The notes under the pieces are model-generated. The model ran no database searches, had not been told where the DNA came from, and saw only the letters and a program-made list of their open reading frames with translations. Position numbers and translations under genes: made by a program. A stretch of DNA of 64,000 nt from Tumidithrix helvetica (GTDB lineage: Bacteria; Cyanobacteriota; Cyanobacteriia; Pseudanabaenales; Pseudanabaenaceae): positions 1 to 64,000 of the forward strand of contig NZ_CBDDRA010000016.1 of assembly GCF_965232925.1 (NCBI RefSeq). The letters are read 5' to 3'. Shown piece by piece: positions 1 through 9,114 of the stretch (positions within the stretch are counted from its first letter, which is position 1; every line of letters starts with the position of its first letter).

Positions 1-138
1 AAACAGATTGGTCGTCGGGTCAAGATTTCTGGTGCTCAATGGAACCGTCACAATGTTGCTCAAGTCTTGAAGCATCGTTGTGCTTACCTCAACGGTTATT
101 TCTATGCCCCTAAGTATATTTGCTCAGTGCCTAATTGA
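1..138 (+). CDS. C-terminal end of a transposase-like protein (cut by window edge)
   Basis: The frame is open from the first base and stops at TGA 136-138. It gives 45 residues beginning KQIGRRVKISGAQWN and containing LKHRCAYLNG. The basic, Trp- and Cys-containing tail resembles the C-termini of some cyanobacterial IS transposases, possibly the ISKra4 type, but the catalytic part lies outside the window. I see no terminal inverted repeat before hypB, so an IS end cannot be placed. The assignment rests only on resemblance. Confidence 0.4.
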   Translation, partial: KQIGRRVKISGAQWNRHNVAQVLKHRCAYLNGYFYAPKYICSVPN

Positions 139-173
139 GATGCTCCCATTAACATATTACTCGATGGCAACAG

Positions 174-1031
174 TTACGTACAATTTGCGAGCGCTAGGGA
201 AGTCTGCAAATTAGGTGACAGATTCAGTCGCTCCCTGAGAAAATCATACCAAGCCTCCATACCTTCTCCCGTACGGGCGGAGACCTCGAGGATCTTTGCC
301 TGTGGGGCGACCTGTTGGATATTTCTAAGAGCGGTCTCGCGATCGAAGCCCACAGCGCCAGCAATATCGATTTTGTTGACGATCGCCACATCGGCAATTT
401 TAAACATGGTGGGATATTTGAGTGGCTTATCTTCTCCTTCTGTCACAGAGAAAAGAACTACGCGCAAATCTTCACCCAAGTCGTAGGCAGCTGGGCAGAC
501 GAGATTACCGACGTTCTCGATCGCTAATACTTTAATACCATCAAGATGTAGTTTTTGGACAGCACGACTGACCATTTCTGCTTCTAGATGGCAAGCATCG
601 CCTGTCGTAATTTGAATGGCTTCTGCCCCCGAACGCCGTAGGCGTTGGGCATCGTTATCCGTTGCCAGATCGCCCACAATTACAGCAGTAGGCATGCTTT
701 TACCCAGATCCTCTAACATACGTTCGATAAATGCCGTTTTCCCAGAGCCGGGAGAAGAGAGCAAGTTCAAGACTAGCAAACCCTTCGCTATGAAAAAGCC
801 CCGATTGCGCTCTGCCAATCGTTCGTTTTTAGACAAAATGGATTGCGCGATCTCAATATGGCGATGGCGATCGTGATGGGCGGGAGAAACCGTTTCTTCA
901 TGATGGTGATGTTGGCGATCGGAATCGCGATCGTGATGCACCAAACCGTGACTGTGATGGTGTTCGTGTTCTCCATTCTTACTATGCACTGTAAACTCTC
1001 CGACATCGCTACATCCACAGTTCGTACACAT
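174..1031 (-). CDS. hypB: Hydrogenase nickel incorporation GTPase HypB
   Basis: HypB is a SIMIBI-class GTPase that delivers nickel to the large subunit of NiFe hydrogenases, here most likely HoxH. The 285-residue protein opens with the metal-site motif MCTNCGC. A very histidine-rich stretch follows at about residues 22-60, a nickel store found in many cyanobacterial HypB proteins. The P-loop SSPGSGKT lies at about residues 92-99, the switch motif GDLATDND is downstream, and the NKID guanine-specificity motif is near residue 217. It lies 3 nt downstream of hypA on the same strand, so the two are surely co-transcribed. The other maturation genes (hypCDEF, hoxW) are not in this window. Confidence 0.97.
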   Translation of the reverse strand: MCTNCGCSDVGEFTVHSKNGEHEHHHSHGLVHHDRDSDRQHHHHEETVSPAHHDRHRHIEIAQSILSKNERLAERNRGFFIAKGLLVLNLLSSPGSGKTAFIERMLEDLGKSMPTAVIVGDLATDNDAQRLRRSGAEAIQITTGDACHLEAEMVSRAVQKLHLDGIKVLAIENVGNLVCPAAYDLGEDLRVVLFSVTEGEDKPLKYPTMFKIADVAIVNKIDIAGAVGFDRETALRNIQQVAPQAKILEVSARTGEGMEAWYDFLRERLNLSPNLQTSLALANCT

Positions 1032-1034
1032 AAT

Positions 1035-1376
1035 TTAAGATACCTCGATCGAAGTTAGCTGGAGTTCTCGCCCTTGCAACAGTTTGCTACTAATTTTGCC
1101 GCAATTAGGACAGTCATAGATGATATCGGGCGGCGAAAACTCGCGATCGCAATGCTCGCAATGACATAGGGCTGATATTAATTCTATCTTGAGATTCGCA
1201 CCTGCGGCGATCGTATTCTGGGTGCAGGCATCAAAGGCAAATTCTAGCGCTTCGGGAACTACGCCCGATAGCGCTCCCACGCGCAAATCGATCTGGTGAA
1301 TTTTCTGTGCACCGCGATCGCGCGCCGACTCTAGGGCAATTTCTAACATCGATTCCATCAGACTGAGTTCGTGCAT
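1035..1376 (-). CDS. hypA: Hydrogenase maturation nickel metallochaperone HypA
   Basis: HypA is a small nickel chaperone that works with HypB in inserting nickel into the NiFe hydrogenase active site. The 113-residue length is typical. The N-terminus MHELSLMESM carries the family's Ni-binding Met-His-Glu. The structural zinc site is visible as two Cys pairs, CEHC and CPNC, around residues 73-93. The gene sits 12 nt after the dienelactone-hydrolase-like gene and 3 nt before hypB, which implies a short operon directed at the hox hydrogenase encoded divergently at 9.1-14.1 kb. Confidence 0.96.
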   Translation of the reverse strand: MHELSLMESMLEIALESARDRGAQKIHQIDLRVGALSGVVPEALEFAFDACTQNTIAAGANLKIELISALCHCEHCDREFSPPDIIYDCPNCGKISSKLLQGRELQLTSIEVS

Positions 1377-1388
1377 GGGTTAAGGAAA

Positions 1389-2222
1389 TCAGGAAACTCC
1401 ATATTGCTTAAACCATTTCTGTAGCTGCTGCCAGCCATCTTTGGCTGCTGCTGGACGATAGGAGGCGCGATAATCGGCAAAGAAGCCGTGGGGCGCATCG
1501 GGGTAAAGGATTATCTGCGAATTTTGATGCTTTGCCTTTAGGATCTCGCGCATCTGAGTCACCGTTTCGCTGGGAATTCCAGTATCCTTACCGCCATACA
1601 GTCCGAGAACTGGGGCTTTGAGTTGAGCGACGATGTCTACGGGATATTTAGGCATGAGGGGCGTAGGTTCGCCAACCAAGCGACCGTACCAAGCGACCCC
1701 TGCTTTGACCTGAGGATTGTGAGCTGAGTAGAGCCAGACAATGCGACCACCCCAGCAGAAGCCCGTAATTCCCAATCTTTGCACATCGCCTTTCGTCGAT
1801 TTAGCTGCCCAATCCACCGTAGCATCGAGATCGGACATGACCTGTGCATCGGGTACTTTCGCAACTACCTTCCTAATTTCATCAATATTGCTCAGCTTCG
1901 ATACATCACCTTGACGGGCATAAAGTTCGGGTGCGATCGCCAGGTAGCCCAACTTCGCTAAGCGACGACAGATATCCTGAAGATGGGCATGAACGCCAAA
2001 AATCTCCTGCACGACAAGCACTACGGGGAATTTATTGCCCGATTTTGGCATGGCGCGATAGGCTGGAATTTCACCCCCCTTAACAAGAATCTTGACTTCG
2101 CCCGCAATTAAATCGACGGAATCGGTTGTAACTGTTGCGGCGGAAAGGGGATGGGCGGCGATCGCAAAGCCTGCGGCTAAGCTGCTGGTAACAATAAACT
2201 GGCGACGGGTTAGTTCTGTCAT
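1389..2222 (-). CDS. Dienelactone hydrolase family protein with Tat-like signal
   Basis: This is an alpha/beta-hydrolase of the dienelactone hydrolase family (carboxymethylenebutenolidase-like). The nucleophile is Cys in GFCWGGR, the acid is probably Asp in YGGKDTGIP, and the catalytic His is in DAPHGFF. The N-terminus TRRQFIVTSSLAAG is a twin-arginine-type signal, so export is likely. I place the start at ATG 2222 because AAGGA lies 7-11 nt upstream. An upstream in-frame start at 2252 would add 10 residues in front of the signal. Substrate is unknown; cyanobacterial members are annotated only by family. It leads into hypA with a 12-nt gap, but a functional link to hydrogenase maturation is not evident. 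Confidence 0.9.
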   Translation of the reverse strand: MTELTRRQFIVTSSLAAGFAIAAHPLSAATVTTDSVDLIAGEVKILVKGGEIPAYRAMPKSGNKFPVVLVVQEIFGVHAHLQDICRRLAKLGYLAIAPELYARQGDVSKLSNIDEIRKVVAKVPDAQVMSDLDATVDWAAKSTKGDVQRLGITGFCWGGRIVWLYSAHNPQVKAGVAWYGRLVGEPTPLMPKYPVDIVAQLKAPVLGLYGGKDTGIPSETVTQMREILKAKHQNSQIILYPDAPHGFFADYRASYRPAAAKDGWQQLQKWFKQYGVS

Positions 2223-2360
2223 AACGAAATTCCTTTCATTGTTACAGGGCAATCTACTTCATGTTTTCTAGGATAACCTATTCAGAGTTTTCTAGAATAG
2301 CCCTCGCAAGGTGAAAACTGTTTCAATGGCTCCGAATAGATAGTGCGATCGCCAGTAATA

Positions 2361-3566
2361 TTAGGATGTAGCATCAACTTCTCCGACATAAATACCGATA
2401 TCGCGAGCCGTGCGCACCAAAAAACCCTGCGGATCGACGCATGAGGGGGCAATTTTCTCTTTACGGGCTTTGGCAATCTGCTCGATCACGTGACTGATCG
2501 GCACGCTACTTACCCTTCCATTTTGCCAAATCACCATTTGGTTGAAGTTGCCATTGGCAATTAGTTCCACAGCCTCTCTTCCAAAAGCAGTTGCTAAGAG
2601 GCGATCGGTTGAGGTGGGTGTTCCGCCTCGTTGTAGGTGTCCCAATGTCGTCACACGCGTATCGACCTTGTCCAAGTTACTAAATTCAGGCTCACCCGTA
2701 CCATGAAGTTTATTGCTGTAGTCCTGAATTTGGCTGGCTAAATAGTCACCAATGTAATGCTCCTTTTGACCGAGATGATTTTTGACGCCCTCGGCGACGA
2801 CGATTAGGGCAAACCGCCGCCCGTATCGGCGCAACTGCGCAATATGACAGCAAATCCCCTTCATCACATGTTCGTCTAGGATAGGCGTCACTTCGGGGAT
2901 TAAAATTGCATCTGCGCCCCCAGCAATTCCCGATTCCATGGCTAGATAACCAGAATCTCGCCCCATGACCTGAACCACCATGACGCGATCGTGACTGGCA
3001 GCGGTAAAGGTGAGATCGTACAGTGCTTGGGTGACACGATTGACTGCCGTATCGAATCCTACGGAAACTTCGGTATAGGGAACATCGTTATCGATGGTTT
3101 TGGGAACGGCAACCCAATTCCAGGGGCTTCCTTCTTCGTTGGCTTGACGTGCCAATTTCTCTAAAATCTCGATACTGCCATCGCCCCCCATGACGATCAG
3201 GGCGTTCAAGCCCAATTTCTCATAGCCTTGCAGAATCTCATCGGCATGTTGAGCGGGATCGCCTTTGCTGACCGATCCCAGTACGCTACCGCTCAAGAAA
3301 TGCAGAATATCCAACCCCTGGACTAATCCTGGGATATCGTAACCATGTTCTCGAATTCGCAAGTCCTCAGGCTGACGTTTGCCAACGAGTAAATCGATGA
3401 AACCATCGGTACCATAGGGAATTCCATATACTTCCCAACCATATTTAAAGGTTGCCACTTTAACCACTGCCCGAATTACTGCATTGAGACCGGGACAATC
3501 GCCGCCGCTCGTGAGAATGCCAATGCGTTTGGGTTTGTGATTATTCGTTTTTGGAGTGACCGTCAT
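2361..3566 (-). CDS. pfkA: 6-phosphofructokinase
   Basis: This enzyme phosphorylates fructose-6-phosphate to fructose-1,6-bisphosphate, the committing step of glycolysis. The 401-residue protein contains the PfkA signatures GGDCPGLNAVIRA (about residues 21-33), GGDGS (about 128-132) and the catalytic segment PKTIDNDVPYT (about 155-165). The sugar-binding HLQRGG lies at about 308-313. It is longer than the roughly 320-residue bacterial enzyme. The extra N-terminal lead and longer C-terminus resemble the 360-400-residue cyanobacterial and plant-like group. Lys in GGDGSIEIL-type contexts rather than Gly can signal PPi use; here the motif reads GGDGS, which suits ATP. It follows the DHOD-like gene by about 40 nt. 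Confidence 0.94.
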   Translation of the reverse strand: MTVTPKTNNHKPKRIGILTSGGDCPGLNAVIRAVVKVATFKYGWEVYGIPYGTDGFIDLLVGKRQPEDLRIREHGYDIPGLVQGLDILHFLSGSVLGSVSKGDPAQHADEILQGYEKLGLNALIVMGGDGSIEILEKLARQANEEGSPWNWVAVPKTIDNDVPYTEVSVGFDTAVNRVTQALYDLTFTAASHDRVMVVQVMGRDSGYLAMESGIAGGADAILIPEVTPILDEHVMKGICCHIAQLRRYGRRFALIVVAEGVKNHLGQKEHYIGDYLASQIQDYSNKLHGTGEPEFSNLDKVDTRVTTLGHLQRGGTPTSTDRLLATAFGREAVELIANGNFNQMVIWQNGRVSSVPISHVIEQIAKARKEKIAPSCVDPQGFLVRTARDIGIYVGEVDATS

Positions 3567-3607
3567 ACGTTTTTCTCATGGCAAATGTGCTTTTGTAATT
3601 TATCAAA

Positions 3608-4627
3608 TCAACGGACTGAACTAGTCGCGCGATCGCTCGTGTAACTTTGAATCACCTTCATATACTGCGCCCGTTCAAAGGCACTTTCATCGGGACAATT
3701 GATCTGACTCATACTTCCCTGCATCTGTTTAATCGATACATATTCATGCTCTTCCATCCAATTCACGATCTCTTGCTCGATCTCGCGAATATGCTCGATT
3801 CCATGACGCAGTAAAACTGAGCAAATTTGTGTGACTTTGGCTCCAGCCATCAGCATTTTGAGCGCATCCTGACCTCGCTGAATCCCACCCGTAGCCGCCA
3901 AGTCAGCCTGAATGCGTCCGTAAAGGATGGCAATCCAGCGCATGGGTAAGCGCGTGGCACTGGGTGTACTTAGCACCAGATGGGGATAGACTTCGAGATT
4001 GTCAATATCGATATCTGGTTGATAGAAACGGTTGAACAGAACCAGCGCATCTGCCCCAGCCTCGTCCAAACGCTTTGCCATATTTGCCATATTGCTAAAG
4101 AATGGACTCAGTTTGATCGCCACGGGAATCGTAACTTCTGCTTTGACATCGCGTAGGATATTGATGTAGTTTTGTTCCACCTCTGCCCCTGTGACATTGG
4201 GATCGGTAGGCACGTAGTACACATTCAGTTCGATCGCATCGGCTCCTGCCTGCTGCATTAACTGGGCGTACTCCACCCATCCCCCAGGCGTATAGCCATT
4301 CAAGCTGGCAATAATGGGAATATTTACAGCTTCTTTGGCTTTGCGAATGTGCTCTAGATACAGCTCTGGTCCGACATGAAATGCCTCTGGTTCGGGGAAA
4401 TAGGTGAGAGACTCAGCAAAGCTTTCTGTGCCATAGGTGAGGTGGTGGTGCAGTTCAAATCTTTCCTGTGCCAGTTGTTCTTCAAATAGAGAATGGAGGA
4501 CGATCGCCGCCGCACCTGCATCTTCCATACGCTTGATGTTATCGATGTCTTCGCTCAGAGGCATAGCGGCAGAGGGTACGAGAGGCGATCGCAAGTTTAA
4601 GCCGAGATAGGTAGTCGTAAGATCCAT
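3608..4627 (-). CDS. Dihydroorotate dehydrogenase-like flavoprotein
   Basis: This 339-residue TIM-barrel protein belongs to the dihydroorotate dehydrogenase-like group that commonly accompanies nifJ in cyanobacteria. Visible family features are the N-terminal LTTTYLGLNLRSPLVPSA, the substrate/FMN-binding SLNGYTPGGW region, VAIKLSPFFSNM, and the FMN-phosphate segment ATGGIQRGQDALKMLMAGA. A standard pyrD enzyme would carry a catalytic Cys or Ser in the active-site loop; I cannot establish that from sequence alone. It may therefore be a redox partner of fermentative metabolism and not a pyrimidine enzyme. It starts 59 nt after nifJ on the same strand, which suggests co-transcription. Confidence 0.87.
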   Translation of the reverse strand: MDLTTTYLGLNLRSPLVPSAAMPLSEDIDNIKRMEDAGAAAIVLHSLFEEQLAQERFELHHHLTYGTESFAESLTYFPEPEAFHVGPELYLEHIRKAKEAVNIPIIASLNGYTPGGWVEYAQLMQQAGADAIELNVYYVPTDPNVTGAEVEQNYINILRDVKAEVTIPVAIKLSPFFSNMANMAKRLDEAGADALVLFNRFYQPDIDIDNLEVYPHLVLSTPSATRLPMRWIAILYGRIQADLAATGGIQRGQDALKMLMAGAKVTQICSVLLRHGIEHIREIEQEIVNWMEEHEYVSIKQMQGSMSQINCPDESAFERAQYMKVIQSYTSDRATSSVR

Positions 4628-4686
4628 AATGCGTCAATGGTGAGTGGTAGTCGGGTCTATTTGGATCGGGCAGATTCCTTACTGCA

Positions 4687-7600
4687 TCATGATTTTGGCG
4701 TGGGTATTTCAGACTCGTCTTGATGCTGGTTGGCTAGGTACTCGTACATTTTGCGCCGTAGGTTGACATCTTCCTGAGCCGATTGCAGTAGCCGCTTGGC
4801 TTCGGTTGGTTTGCTCTTGGTAAGCATCTTGAAGCGATTTTCGGCATACATCGATTCTCCCACGGTCTTTTTCGGCGATCCCGAATCGAGGCGTAGGGGA
4901 TTTTTCCCTTCGGCTTTGAGCGCGGGGTTATAGCGGTAGAGCAGCCAACGTCCGCTCTCGACAATGGCTTTTTGATGGGTCATGGCGGTTTGCATGTTGA
5001 TACCGTGGGCGATGCAATGGCTGTAGGCAATAATTAACGAGGGCCCATCGTAGGCTTCGGCTTCGAGGAAGGCTTTCAGGGTATGTTCGTCCTTCGCTCC
5101 CATGGCAACGCTGGCGACATAGACATTACCGTAGGACATGGCGATCAGCCCCAAATCCTTTTTGGGTGAGGGTTTGCCACCCGAGGCAAATTTGGCGACA
5201 GCAGCGCGAGGTGTGGATTTAGAAGATTGTCCACCCGTATTGGAGTAGACTTCCGTATCCAAAACCAGAATGTTGACGTTACGACCGCTGGATAGGACGT
5301 GATCGAGTCCGCCGAAACCGATGTCATAAGCCCAGCCATCACCACCGATAATCCAGACGCTCTTCTTCACGAGATAGTCTGTGAGGGATTGTAATGTTTG
5401 GATTTTGGATAGATGAGGCGAAGCATTCAGATCGACATCTGTGGGTAATTCCGAAGAGATACTAGCCGAATGCTTTGCCCCTACAGATTCTATTTCCGAC
5501 AAGCGTTGCTTGAGTTGCGTAACCCGTTCCCGCTGCGACCAGATATCCGCTTCGGAGTGTTGCTCTGCTTGCAGAATGGCAGTAGCGAGTTCGTCTCCCA
5601 CTACATCCCTGAGTTCCTGTAATAACTCAGCAGCATAGGTGGCTTGTTTGTCCAGAGACAGGCGGAAGCCTAAGCCAAATTCGGCATTGTCTTCAAACAG
5701 GCTATTCGACCAAGCAGGCCCGCGTCCCTCGGCGTTTTGCGACCAAGGCGTGGTTGGTAAGCTGCCACCATAGATCGAAGAACACCCTGTGGCATTGGCA
5801 ACCAACATGCGATCGCCAAATAATTGGGTCGCGAGTTTGATATAGGGTGTTTCGCCGCAACCAGCACAGGCTCCAGAGAATTCAAATAGGGGTTCCTCTA
5901 GTTGCTGTTGTCGCACGAGATGGAGTTTTAAATCGCGGCGATCGGGGTTGGGCAAATTTAAGAAGAAGTTCCAATTATCGCGCTCCTGCTCCCTCAGGGG
6001 TAACTGCGGTTCCATGTTGATCGCTTTGCGCGAAGGCATGGATTTATTCTTGGCGGGGCAGACATCTACGCAGATGCCGCAACCCGTGCAATCTTCAGGT
6101 GCAACTTGAATCGTGAACTTCTGACCCTCAAAATCGCGATCCTTGGCATCGGCGGATTTAAATGTAAGCGGTGCGTCGATTAGTGCCGTTGGTTCGTAGG
6201 CTTTGCCGCGAATTACACCGTGGGGGCAGACCATGACACATTTGCCGCACTGGATGCAAACATCTGGATCCCAGGCGGGGATTTCCTGAGCAATGTTGCG
6301 TTTTTCCCACTTCGCCGTACCCGTAGGATAGGTTCCATCGACAGGTAGAGCGCTGACAGGCAGTTCGTCGCCACAACGGGAAATCATCTTACCTAGCACG
6401 TCCTGCACAAACGCAGGGGCATTAGCTGGAACGGGCGATCGCATCGCAATTGTACTGGTAACTGTGGCAGGTACGAGCATCTCGTGCAAATTCTCCAGCG
6501 TGTTATCGACGGCTTGGATATTCATCCGCACGATTTCCGCCCCTTTTTTGCCGTAGGTCTGTTCGATTCTCTGTTTGATCTTGGCGATCGCTTCTTCGCG
6601 TGGTAGCACCCCTGACAGGGCAAAGAAGCAGGTCTGCATCACCGTATTGATCCGCGCCCCCATGCCGTTATTGCGCGCGATCGCGTTGGCATCGATCGCG
6701 TAGACCTTGATATATTTCCGGATAATCTGTTCGTGTACGGCAATCGGCAGGCGATCCCAAATCTCTGCCACTAGGTAGGGACTATTGATCAGGAAAGTCG
6801 CACCGACGGCAGCGAATTGCAACACATCCAGCCATTCCAGAAAATTCCATTGGTGGCAGCCGATAAAATTGGCGCGATCGATCAGGTAGGTGGAGCGAAT
6901 CGGATCGGGCCCAAACCGCAAATGGGAAACCGTAATCGAACCCGATTTCTTGGAGTCATAGACAAAGTAACCTTGGGCATAGTTGTCCGTTTCTTCGCCA
7001 ATAATCTCGATGGAATTCTTATTAGCTCCCACTGTGCCATCGGAACCTAAGCCGTAGAACATGGCGCGTACCACATCGATCGGTTCCGTAGAGAAACTGG
7101 GATCGTAGGTTAGAGAGGTCTGAGTGAGGTCGTCGTTAATCCCCACCGTGAAATGATTCTTTGGTTTCGCTTGCGCGAGATTGTCAAAGATGCTCTTAAT
7201 CATTGCAGGCGTAAATTCCTTCGACGAAAGCCCGTAACGACCACCGATAATTTTGGGCGTCTCGCCATCCCATGCTTCGTGGAATGCCGTTACAACATCG
7301 AGATAGAGCGGTTCGCCCGCCGATCCCGGCTCTTTGGTGCGATCGAGCACGGCAATTTGCTTGACTGTCTTGGGCAGGGCAGCAACGAACCGTTCGACAT
7401 CGAACGGACGATAGAGGCGCACCTTCAGGATACCAACCTTTTCGCCACGGGCATTCAGCGCATCCACCGTTTCGCTGGCAGCTTCGCATCCCGATCCCAT
7501 CAGGATCAAAACGCGATCGGCATCCACTGCGCCGTAATAATCAAAAATGCGGTAATAACGCCCTGTTAAGTCCCCCAATCGATCCATCACCTTTTGCACG

Positions 7601-8328
7601 ATCGCAGGACAGGCATTGTAATAGGAATTAACCGATTCCCTTGCTTGGAAGTAGACATCGGGGTTTTGGGCTGTGCCACGCAGCACGGGGCGGTCGGGAC
7701 TCAGCGATCGCGCCCGATGGGCAAGCATCCACTTGTCTTCCATGAGGTCGCGTAAAGTCTCTGCCGATAGTATCTCTACCTTTTGAATCTCATGAGAGGT
7801 ACGAAAGCCATCGAAAAAGTGCATGAAAGGAATGCGCGATTCTAAGGTAGCGGCTTGGGCGATCGCGGCAAAATCCTGGGCTTCTTGCACGGAAGCAGAA
7901 CAGAGCTGGGCAAAACCCGTAGCCCTCACCGCCATGACATCGCTGTGATCCCCAAAAATTGAGAGTCCCTGTGCAGCCAGCGATCGCGCTGCAACATGGA
8001 TCACCGCACTCGTAAGTTCGCCTGCAATCTTATAAAGGTTGGGGATCGTCAGTAACAAGCCCTGCGATGAGGTAAAGGTGGTAGTCAAGGAACCTGCCTG
8101 CAATGCGCCATGCACTGCACCCGCAACGCCCCCTTCGCTTTGCATTTCCACGACGATGGGTACAGTTCCCCACAGATTCGCTTTTCCCTCCGCAGACCAA
8201 GCATCCGCCCATTCCCCCATGGGTGTCGCTGGTGTGATCGGATAAATTGCAATAACTTCATTCAGAGCGTAAGCAACACGGGCAACCGCCTCATTCCCAT
8301 CCAACGTCGCGTAGTTTTTACTACTCAT
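4687..8328 (-). CDS. nifJ: Pyruvate:ferredoxin (flavodoxin) oxidoreductase NifJ
   Basis: NifJ oxidises pyruvate and CoA to acetyl-CoA and CO2, passing electrons to ferredoxin or flavodoxin. The single-chain enzyme (1213 residues from this start) has the expected order: the N-terminal pyruvate domain (YPITPATPMGEWAD), the gamma domain (GSDGTVGANKNSI), and two 4Fe-4S clusters (CIQCGKCVMVCPHGV and CTGCGICVDVCP). The TPP-binding C-terminal domain follows (GDGWAYDIGFGGLDHV, LDTEVYSNTGGQ). I start at ATG 8328 because GAGGA lies about 10 nt upstream; the longer frame to 8373 adds 15 atypical residues. Being next to hox fits the finding in Synechocystis that reduced ferredoxin or flavodoxin can feed the Hox hydrogenase. 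Confidence 0.96.
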   Translation of the reverse strand: MSSKNYATLDGNEAVARVAYALNEVIAIYPITPATPMGEWADAWSAEGKANLWGTVPIVVEMQSEGGVAGAVHGALQAGSLTTTFTSSQGLLLTIPNLYKIAGELTSAVIHVAARSLAAQGLSIFGDHSDVMAVRATGFAQLCSASVQEAQDFAAIAQAATLESRIPFMHFFDGFRTSHEIQKVEILSAETLRDLMEDKWMLAHRARSLSPDRPVLRGTAQNPDVYFQARESVNSYYNACPAIVQKVMDRLGDLTGRYYRIFDYYGAVDADRVLILMGSGCEAASETVDALNARGEKVGILKVRLYRPFDVERFVAALPKTVKQIAVLDRTKEPGSAGEPLYLDVVTAFHEAWDGETPKIIGGRYGLSSKEFTPAMIKSIFDNLAQAKPKNHFTVGINDDLTQTSLTYDPSFSTEPIDVVRAMFYGLGSDGTVGANKNSIEIIGEETDNYAQGYFVYDSKKSGSITVSHLRFGPDPIRSTYLIDRANFIGCHQWNFLEWLDVLQFAAVGATFLINSPYLVAEIWDRLPIAVHEQIIRKYIKVYAIDANAIARNNGMGARINTVMQTCFFALSGVLPREEAIAKIKQRIEQTYGKKGAEIVRMNIQAVDNTLENLHEMLVPATVTSTIAMRSPVPANAPAFVQDVLGKMISRCGDELPVSALPVDGTYPTGTAKWEKRNIAQEIPAWDPDVCIQCGKCVMVCPHGVIRGKAYEPTALIDAPLTFKSADAKDRDFEGQKFTIQVAPEDCTGCGICVDVCPAKNKSMPSRKAINMEPQLPLREQERDNWNFFLNLPNPDRRDLKLHLVRQQQLEEPLFEFSGACAGCGETPYIKLATQLFGDRMLVANATGCSSIYGGSLPTTPWSQNAEGRGPAWSNSLFEDNAEFGLGFRLSLDKQATYAAELLQELRDVVGDELATAILQAEQHSEADIWSQRERVTQLKQRLSEIESVGAKHSASISSELPTDVDLNASPHLSKIQTLQSLTDYLVKKSVWIIGGDGWAYDIGFGGLDHVLSSGRNVNILVLDTEVYSNTGGQSSKSTPRAAVAKFASGGKPSPKKDLGLIAMSYGNVYVASVAMGAKDEHTLKAFLEAEAYDGPSLIIAYSHCIAHGINMQTAMTHQKAIVESGRWLLYRYNPALKAEGKNPLRLDSGSPKKTVGESMYAENRFKMLTKSKPTEAKRLLQSAQEDVNLRRKMYEYLANQHQDESEIPTPKS

Positions 8329-8720
8329 AGATGCAATCCTCAACGAATTACTAGATAGATTCACTTTACGCAAAATCCTAATTGAACTCCCTTAGCCTAT
8401 TTCCTCGAAGAATACAGACCGTTAAGCATTGGTAAATGGATCGCGAGCTTGGATTTCGTTTAAAAATCTATCTTTCTCTATTGATAGCTTAACAGGGAAA
8501 TTATCCGATAGTTGCATCTCTAAACATTGGTTTACAAGAATACTAAAACAACAAATTTGTTGTTTTAGTGAGGTCTTCATTTATTGTTTTATTCATTAGG
8601 TGAAATCTCAAATTTTATCGATTAAAATAGTAAAGAAGAATGCCAAAACTTAATTATTTATTCCAAGAGATCGTTCGTATTCTTTGGTGCATAGGGCGAT
8701 CGAGCCTGAATTTACAGGAA

Positions 8721-8752
8721 TCGTAGTGGCAATTCATGAATTGCCACTACGA
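8721..8752. repeat. Perfect 32-nt palindrome
   Basis: The left arm TCGTAGTGGCAATTCA is followed directly by its exact reverse complement. The core GGCAATT...AATTGCC recurs in the palindrome at 21178-21213, so this is one of a dispersed palindromic family and not a unique operator. It is not followed by a T-run, so a simple intrinsic terminator is unlikely. Confidence 0.85.
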
Positions 8753-9074
8753 CATATAAATCAAACAAATCAAATAGGATTGCTCTATATTAAGGTGAGA
8801 TCTATATTAAAGAGCAATTTGGTAAAGGTTAAATTACGTTAAAGAGTTTGGGAATATAAAAAAATTAACCTTTTAATTGCTGCAAAACCACAATTCGATC
8901 TAATAATTAAATAAGGTAGATTAAATAAGGTAGGAAATATCTAGGATCTATATCCATTTTTACATTTTTATTTTTGAGAATTAGCAAATAATTGCTTTCT
9001 TTCCGATTAGGGAAATGTAAATCTAGGGGTTTTACGCGCAGGTTGAAAGGTTCCAACATTATTGGTTCGCATCA

Positions 9075-9109
9075 AGGAAATCGCATAGAGGAAATCGCAT
9101 AGAGGAAAG
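9075..9109 (+). repeat. Triplicated AGGAAA leader in front of hoxE
   Basis: AGGAAATCGCATAG occurs twice in exact tandem (9075-9088, 9089-9102) and is followed by a third AGGAAA (9103-9108). The last copy is the likely ribosome-binding site, 6 nt before the hoxE ATG. The upstream copies could act as standby sites or be plain slippage products. Confidence 0.8.
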
Positions 9110-9114
9110 TAGCC

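Larger units (their letters stand above)
8329..9114. other. Divergent nifJ-hoxE intergenic region
   Basis: This 786-nt AT-rich spacer holds the promoters of the nifJ and hox operons. I see no convincing open frame. It contains a perfect 32-nt palindrome (8721-8752) and a triplicated AGGAAA leader repeat (9075-9108). I looked for GTA-N8-TAC NtcA boxes and found only GTA-N10-TAC near 8822, which does not fit. The LexA and AbrB sites known for the Synechocystis hox promoter are too degenerate to call by eye. Confidence 0.6.

Noticed and set aside
8822..8837. NtcA-like site GTA...TAC in the hox promoter region
   Set aside because: The spacing is 10 and not 8 nt, which does not fit the NtcA consensus.
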